From: RBG-16-66-20 sp049651845 | GTDB taxonomy: Bacteria > Pseudomonadota > Gammaproteobacteria > Burkholderiales > SG8-39 | Direction of reading: 5' to 3' | Assembly: GCA_049651845.1 (NCBI GenBank) | Contig: JBASCW010000081.1 | Span: forward strand, 1-19,984 | DNA: 19,984 bases | Notes under the pieces: model-generated | What the model was told of the DNA's origin: nothing | The model's input: only the letters and a program-made list of their open reading frames with translations | Database searches by the model: none | Part shown: piece after piece, positions 8,604-15,568 of the stretch | Layout: each line of letters starts with the position of its first letter | How positions within the stretch are numbered: position 1 is the first letter of the stretch | Made by a program: the position numbers and the translations under genes

Positions 8604-9413
8604 CTACCAGTTCGGATCCCAGAGCTTCCACCAGGGGGCGCCCGGGCCGCCCTTGCCCGAGAGGTACTTGCTGTCGGGGAAGTTCTTGCGCATCACGCGG
8701 TCCGAGGCGTCGCGCAGGTCGGTCATGCCGAGCGCGTCGTAGGCCTTGACCATGATGAACACGGCCTCCTCGGTCGCGGGCGCCTGCGGGTAGTTCTTGA
8801 CCGCGAACTGGGCGCGGTTGGCCGCGGCCACGTAGGCGCCGCGCTTCATGTAGTAGCGCGCGACGTGCACCTCGTACTGCGCGAGCGAATTCACCAGGTA
8901 GCGCATGCGCGCGCGCGCGTCCTCGGCGTACTTCGACTCCGGGAAGCGCGTGACCAGCTCCTTGAACGCATCGAACGCCTCGCGCGTGCCCTTCGAGTCG
9001 CGCTCGGTCATGTCGGGCGTATCGATGATGCTCATGATGCCCAGGTTCTCGTTGAAGTTGACCAGGCCCTTCATGTAGTACGCGTAGTCGACGTTGGCGT
9101 GGTTCGGGTAGAGCTTGATGAAGCGGTCGCAGGCGGCGATGGCCTGCGCGCGGTCGCCGTTCTTGTAGTAGGCATAGGCCATGTCGATCTGCGCCTGCTG
9201 CGCGAAGCGGCCGTAGGGATAGCGCGCCTCGAGCTTCTCCAGGTGCTTGATGGCCTTCTCGTAGTTCTTCGAGTCCATTTCGGCCTTGGCTTCGGCATAG
9301 AGCTTCTGCGCCGACCAGCCGACGGTATCGTCCTTCTCGCTGCCGGTCAGGCCGCAGCCGGACAGCAGGGCGGCGGCCGTGGCGAGCAGCAGAGCAAGTA
9401 CACTGCGTTTCAT
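8604..9413 (-). CDS. bamD: Outer-membrane protein assembly lipoprotein BamD
   Basis: The 269-residue protein is the essential BamD (YfiO/ComL) subunit, which docks on BamA and helps insert beta-barrel proteins into the outer membrane. A lipoprotein signal ends in LSGC with Cys20. Tetratricopeptide-type helical repeats follow, for example YEKAIKHLEKLEARYPYGRF near 51-70 and the later FKELVTRFPESKYAEDARAR. The length suits the family. The ATG shares two bases with the ATG of rluD on the opposite strand. No Shine-Dalgarno is visible; on the minus strand a TATAAT (9427-9422) ends only eight bases before the ATG, so the leader may be very short. Divergence from rluD is a layout I recall from other betaproteobacteria. 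Confidence 0.93.
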   Translation of the reverse strand: MKRSVLALLLATAAALLSGCGLTGSEKDDTVGWSAQKLYAEAKAEMDSKNYEKAIKHLEKLEARYPYGRFAQQAQIDMAYAYYKNGDRAQAIAACDRFIKLYPNHANVDYAYYMKGLVNFNENLGIMSIIDTPDMTERDSKGTREAFDAFKELVTRFPESKYAEDARARMRYLVNSLAQYEVHVARYYMKRGAYVAAANRAQFAVKNYPQAPATEEAVFIMVKAYDALGMTDLRDASDRVMRKNFPDSKYLSGKGGPGAPWWKLWDPNW

Positions 9414-10362
9414 GGCGAAGGATTATAGCGCCGCGCCGCTGTCGGCTGCCGTGCCCGCCGCGCTCGCCGGGCTGCGCATCGACCTCGCTCTGGCGAAGCT
9501 CTTCCCCGAGTACTCGCGCAGCCGGCTGCAGGCCTGGCTCAAGGCCGGGCACGTGAAGGTGCGGCGCGGCGCGGCCGAGATCCCGGTCGAGCGCAGCACC
9601 CGGGTCGCCGGCAACGAGAGCGTCGAGATCGCGCCGCCGCTGGCGGCAGACGCTGCGGCACCGCCGGCGCAGCGGCTGCCGCTCGCGATCGTCTTCGAGG
9701 ACCGCGACCTGATCGTGCTCGACAAGCCGGCCGGCCTCATCGTGCACCCGGGCACTGGCAACCCGGACCGCACGCTGATGAACGCGCTGCTCGCGCACGC
9801 GCCGGCGCTGCACCAGGTGCCGCGCGCGGGCATCGTGCACCGCCTGGACAAGGACACCAGCGGCCTGATGGTGGTGGCGAAGAACCTGAGCGCCCAGGCG
9901 CGGCTCGCCGCCCAGCTCGCCGATCGCAGCGTCGCGCGCACCTACCTCGCGCTGGTGCACGGCGAGCCGCCGCAGCAGGGGCTCATCGACGCGCCGATCG
10001 GCCGCGACACGCGCGCACGCACGCGCATGACGGTGACGCGCCGCGGCAAGGAGGCGCGCACGCGCTACCGGGTGCTCGAGCGCTTCGGCACGGCGGCGTT
10101 GGTCGAATGCAGGCTCGAGACCGGGCGCACGCACCAGATCCGCGTGCACCTGCAGCACATCCATCACCCGGTGGTCGGCGACCCGGCCTACCGGCGCGGC
10201 GCCAGGCAGGTGAAATGCGGCGGCCTCGAATTCGGGCGCCAGGCGCTGCACGCGGCCGAGCTCGAGCTCGTGCATCCGCGCACGGGCAAGTCCAGGCGCT
10301 GGAAGGCACCGCTGCCCGCGGACATGAAGAAGCTGCTCGCAAGCCTTCGCCGTGGACGATGA
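9412..10362 (+). CDS. rluD: 23S rRNA pseudouridine synthase RluD
   Basis: The 316-residue enzyme makes pseudouridines in helix 69 of 23S rRNA (E. coli positions 1911, 1915 and 1917). An S4-like RNA-binding domain covers about 20-75 (LRIDLALAKLFPEYSRSRLQ). The RluA-family catalytic domain has LDKPAGLIVHPGTGN at 103-117, catalytic Asp146 in HRLDKDTSG, and the C-terminal motifs GRTHQIRVHLQH and HPVVGDPAY. The start is uncertain. ATG 9412 fits the family length but has a poor Shine-Dalgarno; GTG 9379 has AGGG eight bases upstream and would add 11 residues inside bamD; GTG 9451 would shorten it. The stop overlaps pgeF by 11 bases, indicating one transcript and coupled translation. Confidence 0.92.
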   Translation: MAKDYSAAPLSAAVPAALAGLRIDLALAKLFPEYSRSRLQAWLKAGHVKVRRGAAEIPVERSTRVAGNESVEIAPPLAADAAAPPAQRLPLAIVFEDRDLIVLDKPAGLIVHPGTGNPDRTLMNALLAHAPALHQVPRAGIVHRLDKDTSGLMVVAKNLSAQARLAAQLADRSVARTYLALVHGEPPQQGLIDAPIGRDTRARTRMTVTRRGKEARTRYRVLERFGTAALVECRLETGRTHQIRVHLQHIHHPVVGDPAYRRGARQVKCGGLEFGRQALHAAELELVHPRTGKSRRWKAPLPADMKKLLASLRRGR

Positions 10363-11029
10363 ATTGATCGTTCCCGATTGGCCGGCGCCGCGAATCGTGC
10401 ATGCGCTGGTGACCACGCGTTCCTTTGGGGATCTCCGAAACGAAACCTCCCAAAGGAAGCTGCGCGCGAGGTTGCCCGCGGACCCCTGCTGGCTCAAGCA
10501 GGTCCACGGGGTTCGCGTGGTGGATGCGGCGAGCGCGGGTCCGGGCGCGCAAGCCGATGCATCGTTCACGATCGCCCGGAACGTGGTGTGCGCGGTGATG
10601 GTGGCCGACTGCATGCCGGTGCTGCTCGCCGACGCGCGCGGCGAAGCGGTCGGCATCGCGCACGCGGGCTGGCGGGGCCTGTCCGCCGGCGTCATCGAGG
10701 CCACCGTCGCGGCGATGGGCGTGCCCGCGTGGCGGCTGCTCGCCTGGCTCGGACCGGCGATCGGCCCGCGTGCCTACGAGGTGGGCGGCGAGGTTCGGGA
10801 CGCCTTTCTGAAGGCCGATGAGCGAGCGGTTTCGGCATTCGCCGCGAATCGTCCCGGCCACTGGCTGCTGGACCTCTATGCCGTGGCGAGGCAGCGGCTC
10901 GACGCGCTGGGTGTCGCGAGCGTCTCGGGCGGCGGCTTCTGCACGGCCTCGGACGCCGTGCGCTTCTATTCCTACCGTAGAGACAGGGCGCCCGAGCGCC
11001 TGGCCGCGGCAATCTGGCTGGCCGAGTAG
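10352..11029 (+). CDS. pgeF: PgeF/YfiH-type copper-domain protein (peptidoglycan editing factor / LACC1-like)
   Basis: The 225-residue protein belongs to the DUF152/YfiH family. Members have been described as multicopper polyphenol oxidases, as purine-nucleoside-acting enzymes, and in E. coli as a factor preventing misincorporation of amino acids in peptidoglycan. The metal-site residues are intact: His52 in KQVHG, Cys87 in VADCMPV and His104 in AHAGWRGL. The GTG start at 10352 gives MDDELIVPDWPAP, which lines up with the E. coli N-terminus. The usual GGVS...PY.SLNLG...GDD segment after the TTR motif is missing: residues 21-44 run straight from TTR to the region before KQVHG, and a perfect inverted repeat occupies the spot. 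Whether it stays active is unknown. It overlaps rluD. Confidence 0.85.
   Translation: MDDELIVPDWPAPRIVHALVTTRSFGDLRNETSQRKLRARLPADPCWLKQVHGVRVVDAASAGPGAQADASFTIARNVVCAVMVADCMPVLLADARGEAVGIAHAGWRGLSAGVIEATVAAMGVPAWRLLAWLGPAIGPRAYEVGGEVRDAFLKADERAVSAFAANRPGHWLLDLYAVARQRLDALGVASVSGGGFCTASDAVRFYSYRRDRAPERLAAAIWLAE
10420..10458. repeat. Perfect 10-bp inverted repeat inside pgeF
   Basis: TTCCTTTGGG at 10420-10429 and its exact complement CCCAAAGGAA at 10449-10458 flank a 19-base loop. The loop itself contains CGAAA twice in tandem. This patch is AT-richer than its surroundings and coincides with the place where PgeF lacks a family-conserved segment. It would form an mRNA hairpin about 70 bases after the start codon. 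It could be the scar of a deletion or small insertion. Confidence 0.7.
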
Positions 11030-11042
11030 AATTCCGGCCCCT

Positions 11043-11822
11043 ATGTCGGTTCTGGCGTGGATCGTGGTCTCGAGCGTGGCGGGCGGCGTGCTGTCCGCGG
11101 GCGCGGCCGCGCTCGCGCTGTTCCTGCGCGCGGCCTGGGTGCCGACGCTGGTGTCGTTCGCGATCGGCGCGCTGCTCGGCGCGGCGTTCCTCGAGGTGAT
11201 CCCGCACGCGTTCGAGCACGGCGAGGCGCACGTGGTGGCTGGCTCGATCCTGGGCGGCATCCTCGCGTTCTTCCTCATGGAGAAGCTGCTGCTCTGGCGC
11301 CACTCGCACGAGGTGGACGGCGACGAGGACCCGGCCGGGCCGGTGCACGCACACGGCCACGACCGCGGCCGCTCGGGCGCGCTGATCGTGGTGGGCGACA
11401 CGGTCCACAATTTCCTCGATGGCATCCTGATCGCGGCGGCATTCCTGCAGAGCACGCAGCTCGGCGTGGTCACCGCGATCGCCATCGTGGCGCACGAAAT
11501 CCCGCAGGAGGTCGGCGACTTCCTGATCCTGCTGCATTCGGGCTACAGCCGGGCGAAGGCGTTCCTGCTGAACATGCTGTCCTCCTGCGCCACGCTGATC
11601 GGCGGCGCGCTCGGCTATTACGCGCTGCAGGTGGTCGAGGGGTGGACGCCGGTGCTGCTGGGCATCGTCGCGGCGAGCATGATCTACGTCGCCGTCGCGG
11701 ACCTGATCCCCGGGCTGCACCGCCGGACCGCGCTGCGGGCCACCGTTTCCCAGACCGCCCTCATCGCGCTGGGCATTGGCTCCATCGCCCTCGTGCGCAC
11801 CCTGCTGGGGGACTTGCATTAA
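11043..11822 (+). CDS. ZIP-family divalent metal transporter
   Basis: The 259-residue membrane protein has about eight hydrophobic segments. The ZIP metal-site signatures are present: HNFLDG at 122-127 in transmembrane segment 4 and HEIPQEVGDF at 151-160 in segment 5. Glu51 and His55 in segment 2 also suit the fold. A His/Asp-rich loop (HSHEVDGDEDPAG and VHAHGHD, 87-107) separates segments 3 and 4, as in metal-sensing loops of the family. Members move zinc, iron or manganese into the cytoplasm; substrate choice cannot be read from sequence. ATG 11043 was chosen because it lies 14 bases after the pgeF stop and begins the first hydrophobic helix, though no Shine-Dalgarno is visible. It lies between pgeF and the pha genes and is probably co-transcribed with pgeF. 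Confidence 0.85.
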   Translation: MSVLAWIVVSSVAGGVLSAGAAALALFLRAAWVPTLVSFAIGALLGAAFLEVIPHAFEHGEAHVVAGSILGGILAFFLMEKLLLWRHSHEVDGDEDPAGPVHAHGHDRGRSGALIVVGDTVHNFLDGILIAAAFLQSTQLGVVTAIAIVAHEIPQEVGDFLILLHSGYSRAKAFLLNMLSSCATLIGGALGYYALQVVEGWTPVLLGIVAASMIYVAVADLIPGLHRRTALRATVSQTALIALGIGSIALVRTLLGDLH

Positions 11823-11827
11823 GGGTA

Positions 11828-11840
11828 TTGTGCGGCGCAA
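11828..11840. promoter_or_regulatory. Candidate PhaR operator upstream of phaC
   Basis: TTGTGC-G-GCGCAA is an almost perfect 6-1-6 inverted repeat (one mismatched pair) in the short gap before phaC. PhaR repressors of PHB-producing proteobacteria are reported to bind TGC/GCA-rich palindromic sites; I recall this only in general terms, so the match is suggestive. phaR lies downstream in the same block, giving a possible feedback loop. Confidence 0.35.
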
Positions 11841-11842
11841 AA

Positions 11843-11858
11843 TCAAGGCTTGCCTTGA
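11843..11858 (+). other. Short leader hairpin with CUUG tetraloop before phaC
   Basis: TCAAGG-CTTG-CCTTGA forms a six-pair stem closed by a G-C pair around CUUG, a tetraloop known to be unusually stable in that context. No T tract follows, so it is not a typical terminator for the upstream ZIP gene. Its left arm contains AAGG, a possible ribosome-binding site, which the hairpin would mask. Regulatory meaning is inference. Confidence 0.4.
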
Positions 11859-13511
11859 ATAGCTGAGGCCTTCCTGCAGCACCTCTTTGCCGCCCCACCC
11901 GGGGCTCCCGACCCCGCGAACTGGGTATCGAGCCTGATGCAGGACTCGGCGCGATTTGCCGCACTGCAAGCAAACTACCTGGCGAAACAGGCGCAGCTCT
12001 GGACGAGCCTGCTCGGCAGCGGCGCGAGCCCGGTCGCGGCGGCGCCGGGCGACCGGCGCTTCGCGTCGAAGGAGTGGCGCGACAACCCCTACTACTCGTA
12101 TCTCAAGCAGTCGTATCTGCTGGCGGCGAGCTTCCTTGCCGAGCTTGCCGACCAGGCCGAGCTCGACGACAAGGCAAAGGAGCGGCTGCAGTTCGCGGTG
12201 CGGCAGTGGTGCGACGCCATGTCGCCGGCGAATTTCGCCGCGACCAACCCGGCCGTGCTGCGCGAGGCGCTCGAGTCGAAAGGGGAAAGTCTCACGCGCG
12301 GCCTCGCCAACCTGATCGCCGACACGCGGCGCAAGCGCATCCTGCAGACCGACGAGTCGGCCTTCGAGATCGGCCGCAACCTGGCGGTGACGCCCGGCGA
12401 CGTGGTCTACGAGAACGGCCTGATCCAGTTGATCCAGTACCGCGCCGCAACCGCGCAGGTGGGCGCGCAGCCGCTGGTGATGGTGCCGCCCTGCATCAAC
12501 AAGTTCTACATCCTCGACCTGCGCCCGCACAACTCCATCGTGCGCTACGCGCTGGAGCAGGGCCACACGGTGTTCATGGTGTCCTGGAAGAACGTGAGCG
12601 CCGCCGACCGGGCCTTTGATTGGGATGACTACCTCGAGTCGATTTTTGCAGCTTTCGAGGTTTCAAGAGCCATTGCCCAGTCGGACCGCGTAAACGCCTT
12701 AGGCTTCTGCGTCGGCGGCACGCTGCTCGCGGCGGCGCTCGCGGTGATGGCCGCGAAAGGCGAGCGCAAGGTGGAGAGCGTCACCTATTTCGCGACCATG
12801 CTCGATTTCGAGGCGCCGGGGCAGATCCGCGTGTTCATCGACCCGCAGGCGCATGCCGCGCGCGAGGCGCAGATCGGCAAGGGCGGCATCTTCCCGGGCG
12901 CCGACCTCGCCTCGACTTTCAACGCGCTGCGCGCCAACGACCTGGTCTGGCCCTACGTTGTCGGCAACTACCTGATGGGCGGCACGCCCTCGGCGTTCGA
13001 CATCCTGTACTGGAACGCCGACAGCACCAATCTGCCCGGGCCGATGTACTGCAACTACGTGCGCAACACCTATCTCGACAACGGGCTGCGCGTGCCGGGC
13101 GCGCTCACCAACTGCGGCGTGCCGGTGGACCTCGGCCGGGTGGACCGGCCCTCGTTCATCCTCGCCACGCGCGAGGACCACATCGTGCCCTGGCGCGCGG
13201 CCTACCGCTCGGTCGGACTGCTGGGCGGCGAGAAGACCTTCGTGCTGGGCGCCTCCGGCCACATCGCGGGCGTGATCAACCCGCCCGCGGACAACAAGCG
13301 CAGCTTCTGGACGTCGGAGACCTATCCCGCCGGCGCGGAGGAATGGCTCGGCCAGGCGCGCGAAGTCCGCGGCAGCTGGTGGCCGACGTGGTCGCAATGG
13401 CTGGAACGGTTCAAGGGCGGCACGCGCGAAGCCCCGGCGCAGACCGGCAGCGCGAAATATCCGGCGATCGAGCCAGCACCCGGTCGCTACGTGAAGGAAA
13501 AAGCAGAGTAG
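11859..13511 (+). CDS. phaC: Class I poly(3-hydroxyalkanoate) synthase PhaC
   Basis: The enzyme polymerises (R)-3-hydroxyacyl-CoA on the granule surface. Numbering from ATG 11937 (524 residues), the alpha/beta-hydrolase core has the lipase-like box GFCVGG with nucleophile Cys258, Asp414 in ATREDHIVP and His442 in GASGHIAGV. That is the complete catalytic triad. The N-terminal PhaC domain covers roughly 1-150. The frame stays open 26 codons upstream of ATG 11937 to a TGA at 11856, and that stretch (FLQHLFAA and PDPANWVSSL) looks like genuine PhaC N-terminus. It contains no ATG, GTG or TTG; candidates are ATA 11859 and CTG 11874 (GAGG five bases upstream). I give the full open extent as the span. 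It is followed by phaA after 19 bases. Confidence 0.92.
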   Translation: MAEAFLQHLFAAPPGAPDPANWVSSLMQDSARFAALQANYLAKQAQLWTSLLGSGASPVAAAPGDRRFASKEWRDNPYYSYLKQSYLLAASFLAELADQAELDDKAKERLQFAVRQWCDAMSPANFAATNPAVLREALESKGESLTRGLANLIADTRRKRILQTDESAFEIGRNLAVTPGDVVYENGLIQLIQYRAATAQVGAQPLVMVPPCINKFYILDLRPHNSIVRYALEQGHTVFMVSWKNVSAADRAFDWDDYLESIFAAFEVSRAIAQSDRVNALGFCVGGTLLAAALAVMAAKGERKVESVTYFATMLDFEAPGQIRVFIDPQAHAAREAQIGKGGIFPGADLASTFNALRANDLVWPYVVGNYLMGGTPSAFDILYWNADSTNLPGPMYCNYVRNTYLDNGLRVPGALTNCGVPVDLGRVDRPSFILATREDHIVPWRAAYRSVGLLGGEKTFVLGASGHIAGVINPPADNKRSFWTSETYPAGAEEWLGQAREVRGSWWPTWSQWLERFKGGTREAPAQTGSAKYPAIEPAPGRYVKEKAE

Positions 13512-13530
13512 TCCCACCAGGAGAACCAAA

Positions 13531-14709
13531 ATGGAAGACATCGTCATCGTAGGCGCGGCGCGAACCGCGATCGGCAAGTTCGGCGGCTCGCTCGCCGGCG
13601 TCCCGGCGGCCAAGCTCGGCGCGCACATCATCAAGAAGGTGCTCGAGCGCGCGGGCGTCGCGCCCGACCAGGTTTCCGAGGTGATCATGGGCCAGGTGCT
13701 CGCGGCGGGCGTCGGCCAGAACCCGGCGCGCCAGGCGGCGATCTGGGCCGGGCTGCCGGACATGGTGCCCGCGATGACCATCAACAAGGTCTGCGGCTCG
13801 GGGCTCAAGGCGGCGATGCTGGGCGCGCAATCGATCGCCAACGGCGACGCCGACATCGTGGTTGCCGGCGGCCAGGAGAACATGAGCGCCGCGCCGCACG
13901 TGCTCAACGGCTCGCGCGACGGCTTCCGCATGGGCGACGCGAAGCTGATCGATTCGATGATCGTCGACGGTCTGTGGGACGTCTACAACCAGTACCACAT
14001 GGGCGTGACCGCCGAGAACGTCGCCAAGGAGCAGGCCGTCACGCGCGAGGAGCAGGACGAGTTCGCGGTGAAGAGCCAGAACAAGACCGAGGCCGCGCAA
14101 AAGGCGGGACGTTTCAAGGACGAGATCGTTCCCTACGAGGTGCCCTCGCGCAAGGGTCCGGTGGTGTTCGGCGACGACGAGTACCCGCGCCACGGCGCGA
14201 CGATCGAGGCGATGAAGGGCCTCAAGCCCGCTTTCGACAAGAACGGCACGGTGACCGCGGCCAACGCCTCGGGCATCAACGACGGCGCCGCCGCAGTCGT
14301 TCTGTGCTCTTTGAGCAAAGCAAAGCAATTGGGATTGAAACCCATAGCGAAAGTAAAGGCGTTTGCTTCCGCAGGTGTCGATCCGAAGTACATGGGCATG
14401 GGGCCGGTGCCGGCCTCCAAGCGCTGCCTCGCGCGCGCCGGCTGGAGCGTGAAGGACCTCGACCTCATGGAGATCAACGAGGCCTTCGCCGCGCAGGCGA
14501 TCGCGGTCAATCGCCAGATGGGCTGGGACACCTCGAAGGTCAACGTCAACGGCGGGGCGATCGCGCTCGGCCATCCGATCGGCGCTTCGGGCTGCCGCAT
14601 CCTGGTCACGCTGCTGCACGAGATGCAGAAGCGCGACGCGAAGAAGGGCCTGGCGTCGCTGTGCATCGGCGGCGGCATGGGCGTCGCGCTGGCAGTGGAA
14701 CGTCAATAA
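13531..14709 (+). CDS. phaA: Acetyl-CoA acetyltransferase (beta-ketothiolase) PhaA
   Basis: The 392-residue biosynthetic thiolase condenses two acetyl-CoA into acetoacetyl-CoA, the first step of PHB synthesis. All catalytic elements are present: acyl-accepting Cys88 in NKVCGSG, His348 in GHPIG and Cys378 in CIGGGMG. The length is exactly that of the well-studied Zoogloea-type enzyme family. AGGAGA lies just upstream of the ATG. A run of A/T-ending codons covers residues 257-282 (14299-14376), near the junction between the N- and C-terminal thiolase domains. It sits 19 bases after phaC and 11 bases before phaB, so one operon is very likely. Confidence 0.93.
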   Translation: MEDIVIVGAARTAIGKFGGSLAGVPAAKLGAHIIKKVLERAGVAPDQVSEVIMGQVLAAGVGQNPARQAAIWAGLPDMVPAMTINKVCGSGLKAAMLGAQSIANGDADIVVAGGQENMSAAPHVLNGSRDGFRMGDAKLIDSMIVDGLWDVYNQYHMGVTAENVAKEQAVTREEQDEFAVKSQNKTEAAQKAGRFKDEIVPYEVPSRKGPVVFGDDEYPRHGATIEAMKGLKPAFDKNGTVTAANASGINDGAAAVVLCSLSKAKQLGLKPIAKVKAFASAGVDPKYMGMGPVPASKRCLARAGWSVKDLDLMEINEAFAAQAIAVNRQMGWDTSKVNVNGGAIALGHPIGASGCRILVTLLHEMQKRDAKKGLASLCIGGGMGVALAVERQ

Positions 14710-14720
14710 AGGAGCGTGCA

Positions 14721-15521
14721 ATGCAAGTCGCGGAACGGGTAAAAAAACAAGACCGGACCGACCGAACGGCCGAGCAACCCGTTCCGAAGCGCGTCGTGTT
14801 CGTGAGCGGCGGCATGGGCGGCATCGGCAGCGCGATCTGCCGGCGCCTGGGCGCCGCCGGCCACACCATCGTCGCCGGCTGCTTGCCGGGCTACGACAAG
14901 AAGGACGAGTGGCTGGGCGCGATGCGCAAGGAGGGCTGGCGTGTCCATGCAGCCGAGGGCAACGTCGCCGATTACGAGAGCTGCGCGTCGATGTTCTACA
15001 ACATCGGCTCGGTGGTCGGCCACGTCGACATCCTGGTCAACAACGCCGGCATCACCCGCGACGCGCCGTTCAAGCGCATGATCGAGCGCGACTGGATAGA
15101 CGTCATCAACACCAACCTGAACAGCGTGTTCAACGTCACGCGCCAGGTGATCGACGGCATGGTGGGGCGCGGCTGGGGCCGCGTGATCAACATCTCCTCG
15201 GTGAACGCGATCAAGGGCCAGTTCGGCCAGACCAACTACTCGGCGGCCAAGGCCGGCATGGCCGGCTTCTCCAAGGCGCTCGCCCAGGAGGTGGTGCGCA
15301 AGGGCGTGACCGTGAACACCGTGTCGCCGGGCTATGTCGAGACCGACCTCGTGATGGCGATCCGCGCCGAGGTGCGCCAGCAGATCGTGGACTCGATTCC
15401 GATGGGCCGCCTTGCCAGGCCCGAGGAAGTCGCCGCGGTGGTGGCGTTCCTGGCGTCGGAAGAGTCAGGATATATCACCGGCGCGAACATCTCGGTCAAC
15501 GGCGGCATGCACATGATGTAG
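14721..15521 (+). CDS. phaB: Acetoacetyl-CoA reductase PhaB, first copy, with N-terminal extension
   Basis: The 266-residue short-chain dehydrogenase reduces acetoacetyl-CoA to (R)-3-hydroxybutyryl-CoA, usually with NADPH. The glycine motif GGMGGIG is at 30-36, NNAG at 107-110, and the catalytic Ser160, Tyr173 and Lys177 are all present. The C-terminus ISVNGGMHMM is typical of PhaB. The first 22 residues are a charged extension (KKQDRTDRTAEQP) that most PhaB proteins lack. The start is well supported by AAAGGAG six bases before the ATG, overlapping the phaA stop. A tandem paralogue follows after 47 bases. Confidence 0.9.
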   Translation: MQVAERVKKQDRTDRTAEQPVPKRVVFVSGGMGGIGSAICRRLGAAGHTIVAGCLPGYDKKDEWLGAMRKEGWRVHAAEGNVADYESCASMFYNIGSVVGHVDILVNNAGITRDAPFKRMIERDWIDVINTNLNSVFNVTRQVIDGMVGRGWGRVINISSVNAIKGQFGQTNYSAAKAGMAGFSKALAQEVVRKGVTVNTVSPGYVETDLVMAIRAEVRQQIVDSIPMGRLARPEEVAAVVAFLASEESGYITGANISVNGGMHMM

Positions 15522-15568
15522 TAGACTGATCCGGACACTCGGGAAGACGCTTTTCGGAGGAGGGAGCG

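Noticed and set aside
8593..12566. Long open frames antisense to rluD, pgeF, the ZIP gene and phaC
   Set aside because: They are low-complexity Arg/Ala-rich shadows in GC-rich DNA and lie opposite well-recognised genes.
15522..15568. Separate promoter or regulatory element between the two phaB copies
   Set aside because: Only a strong ribosome-binding site (GGAGGAGGG) is visible; no -10/-35 pair or palindrome stands out.
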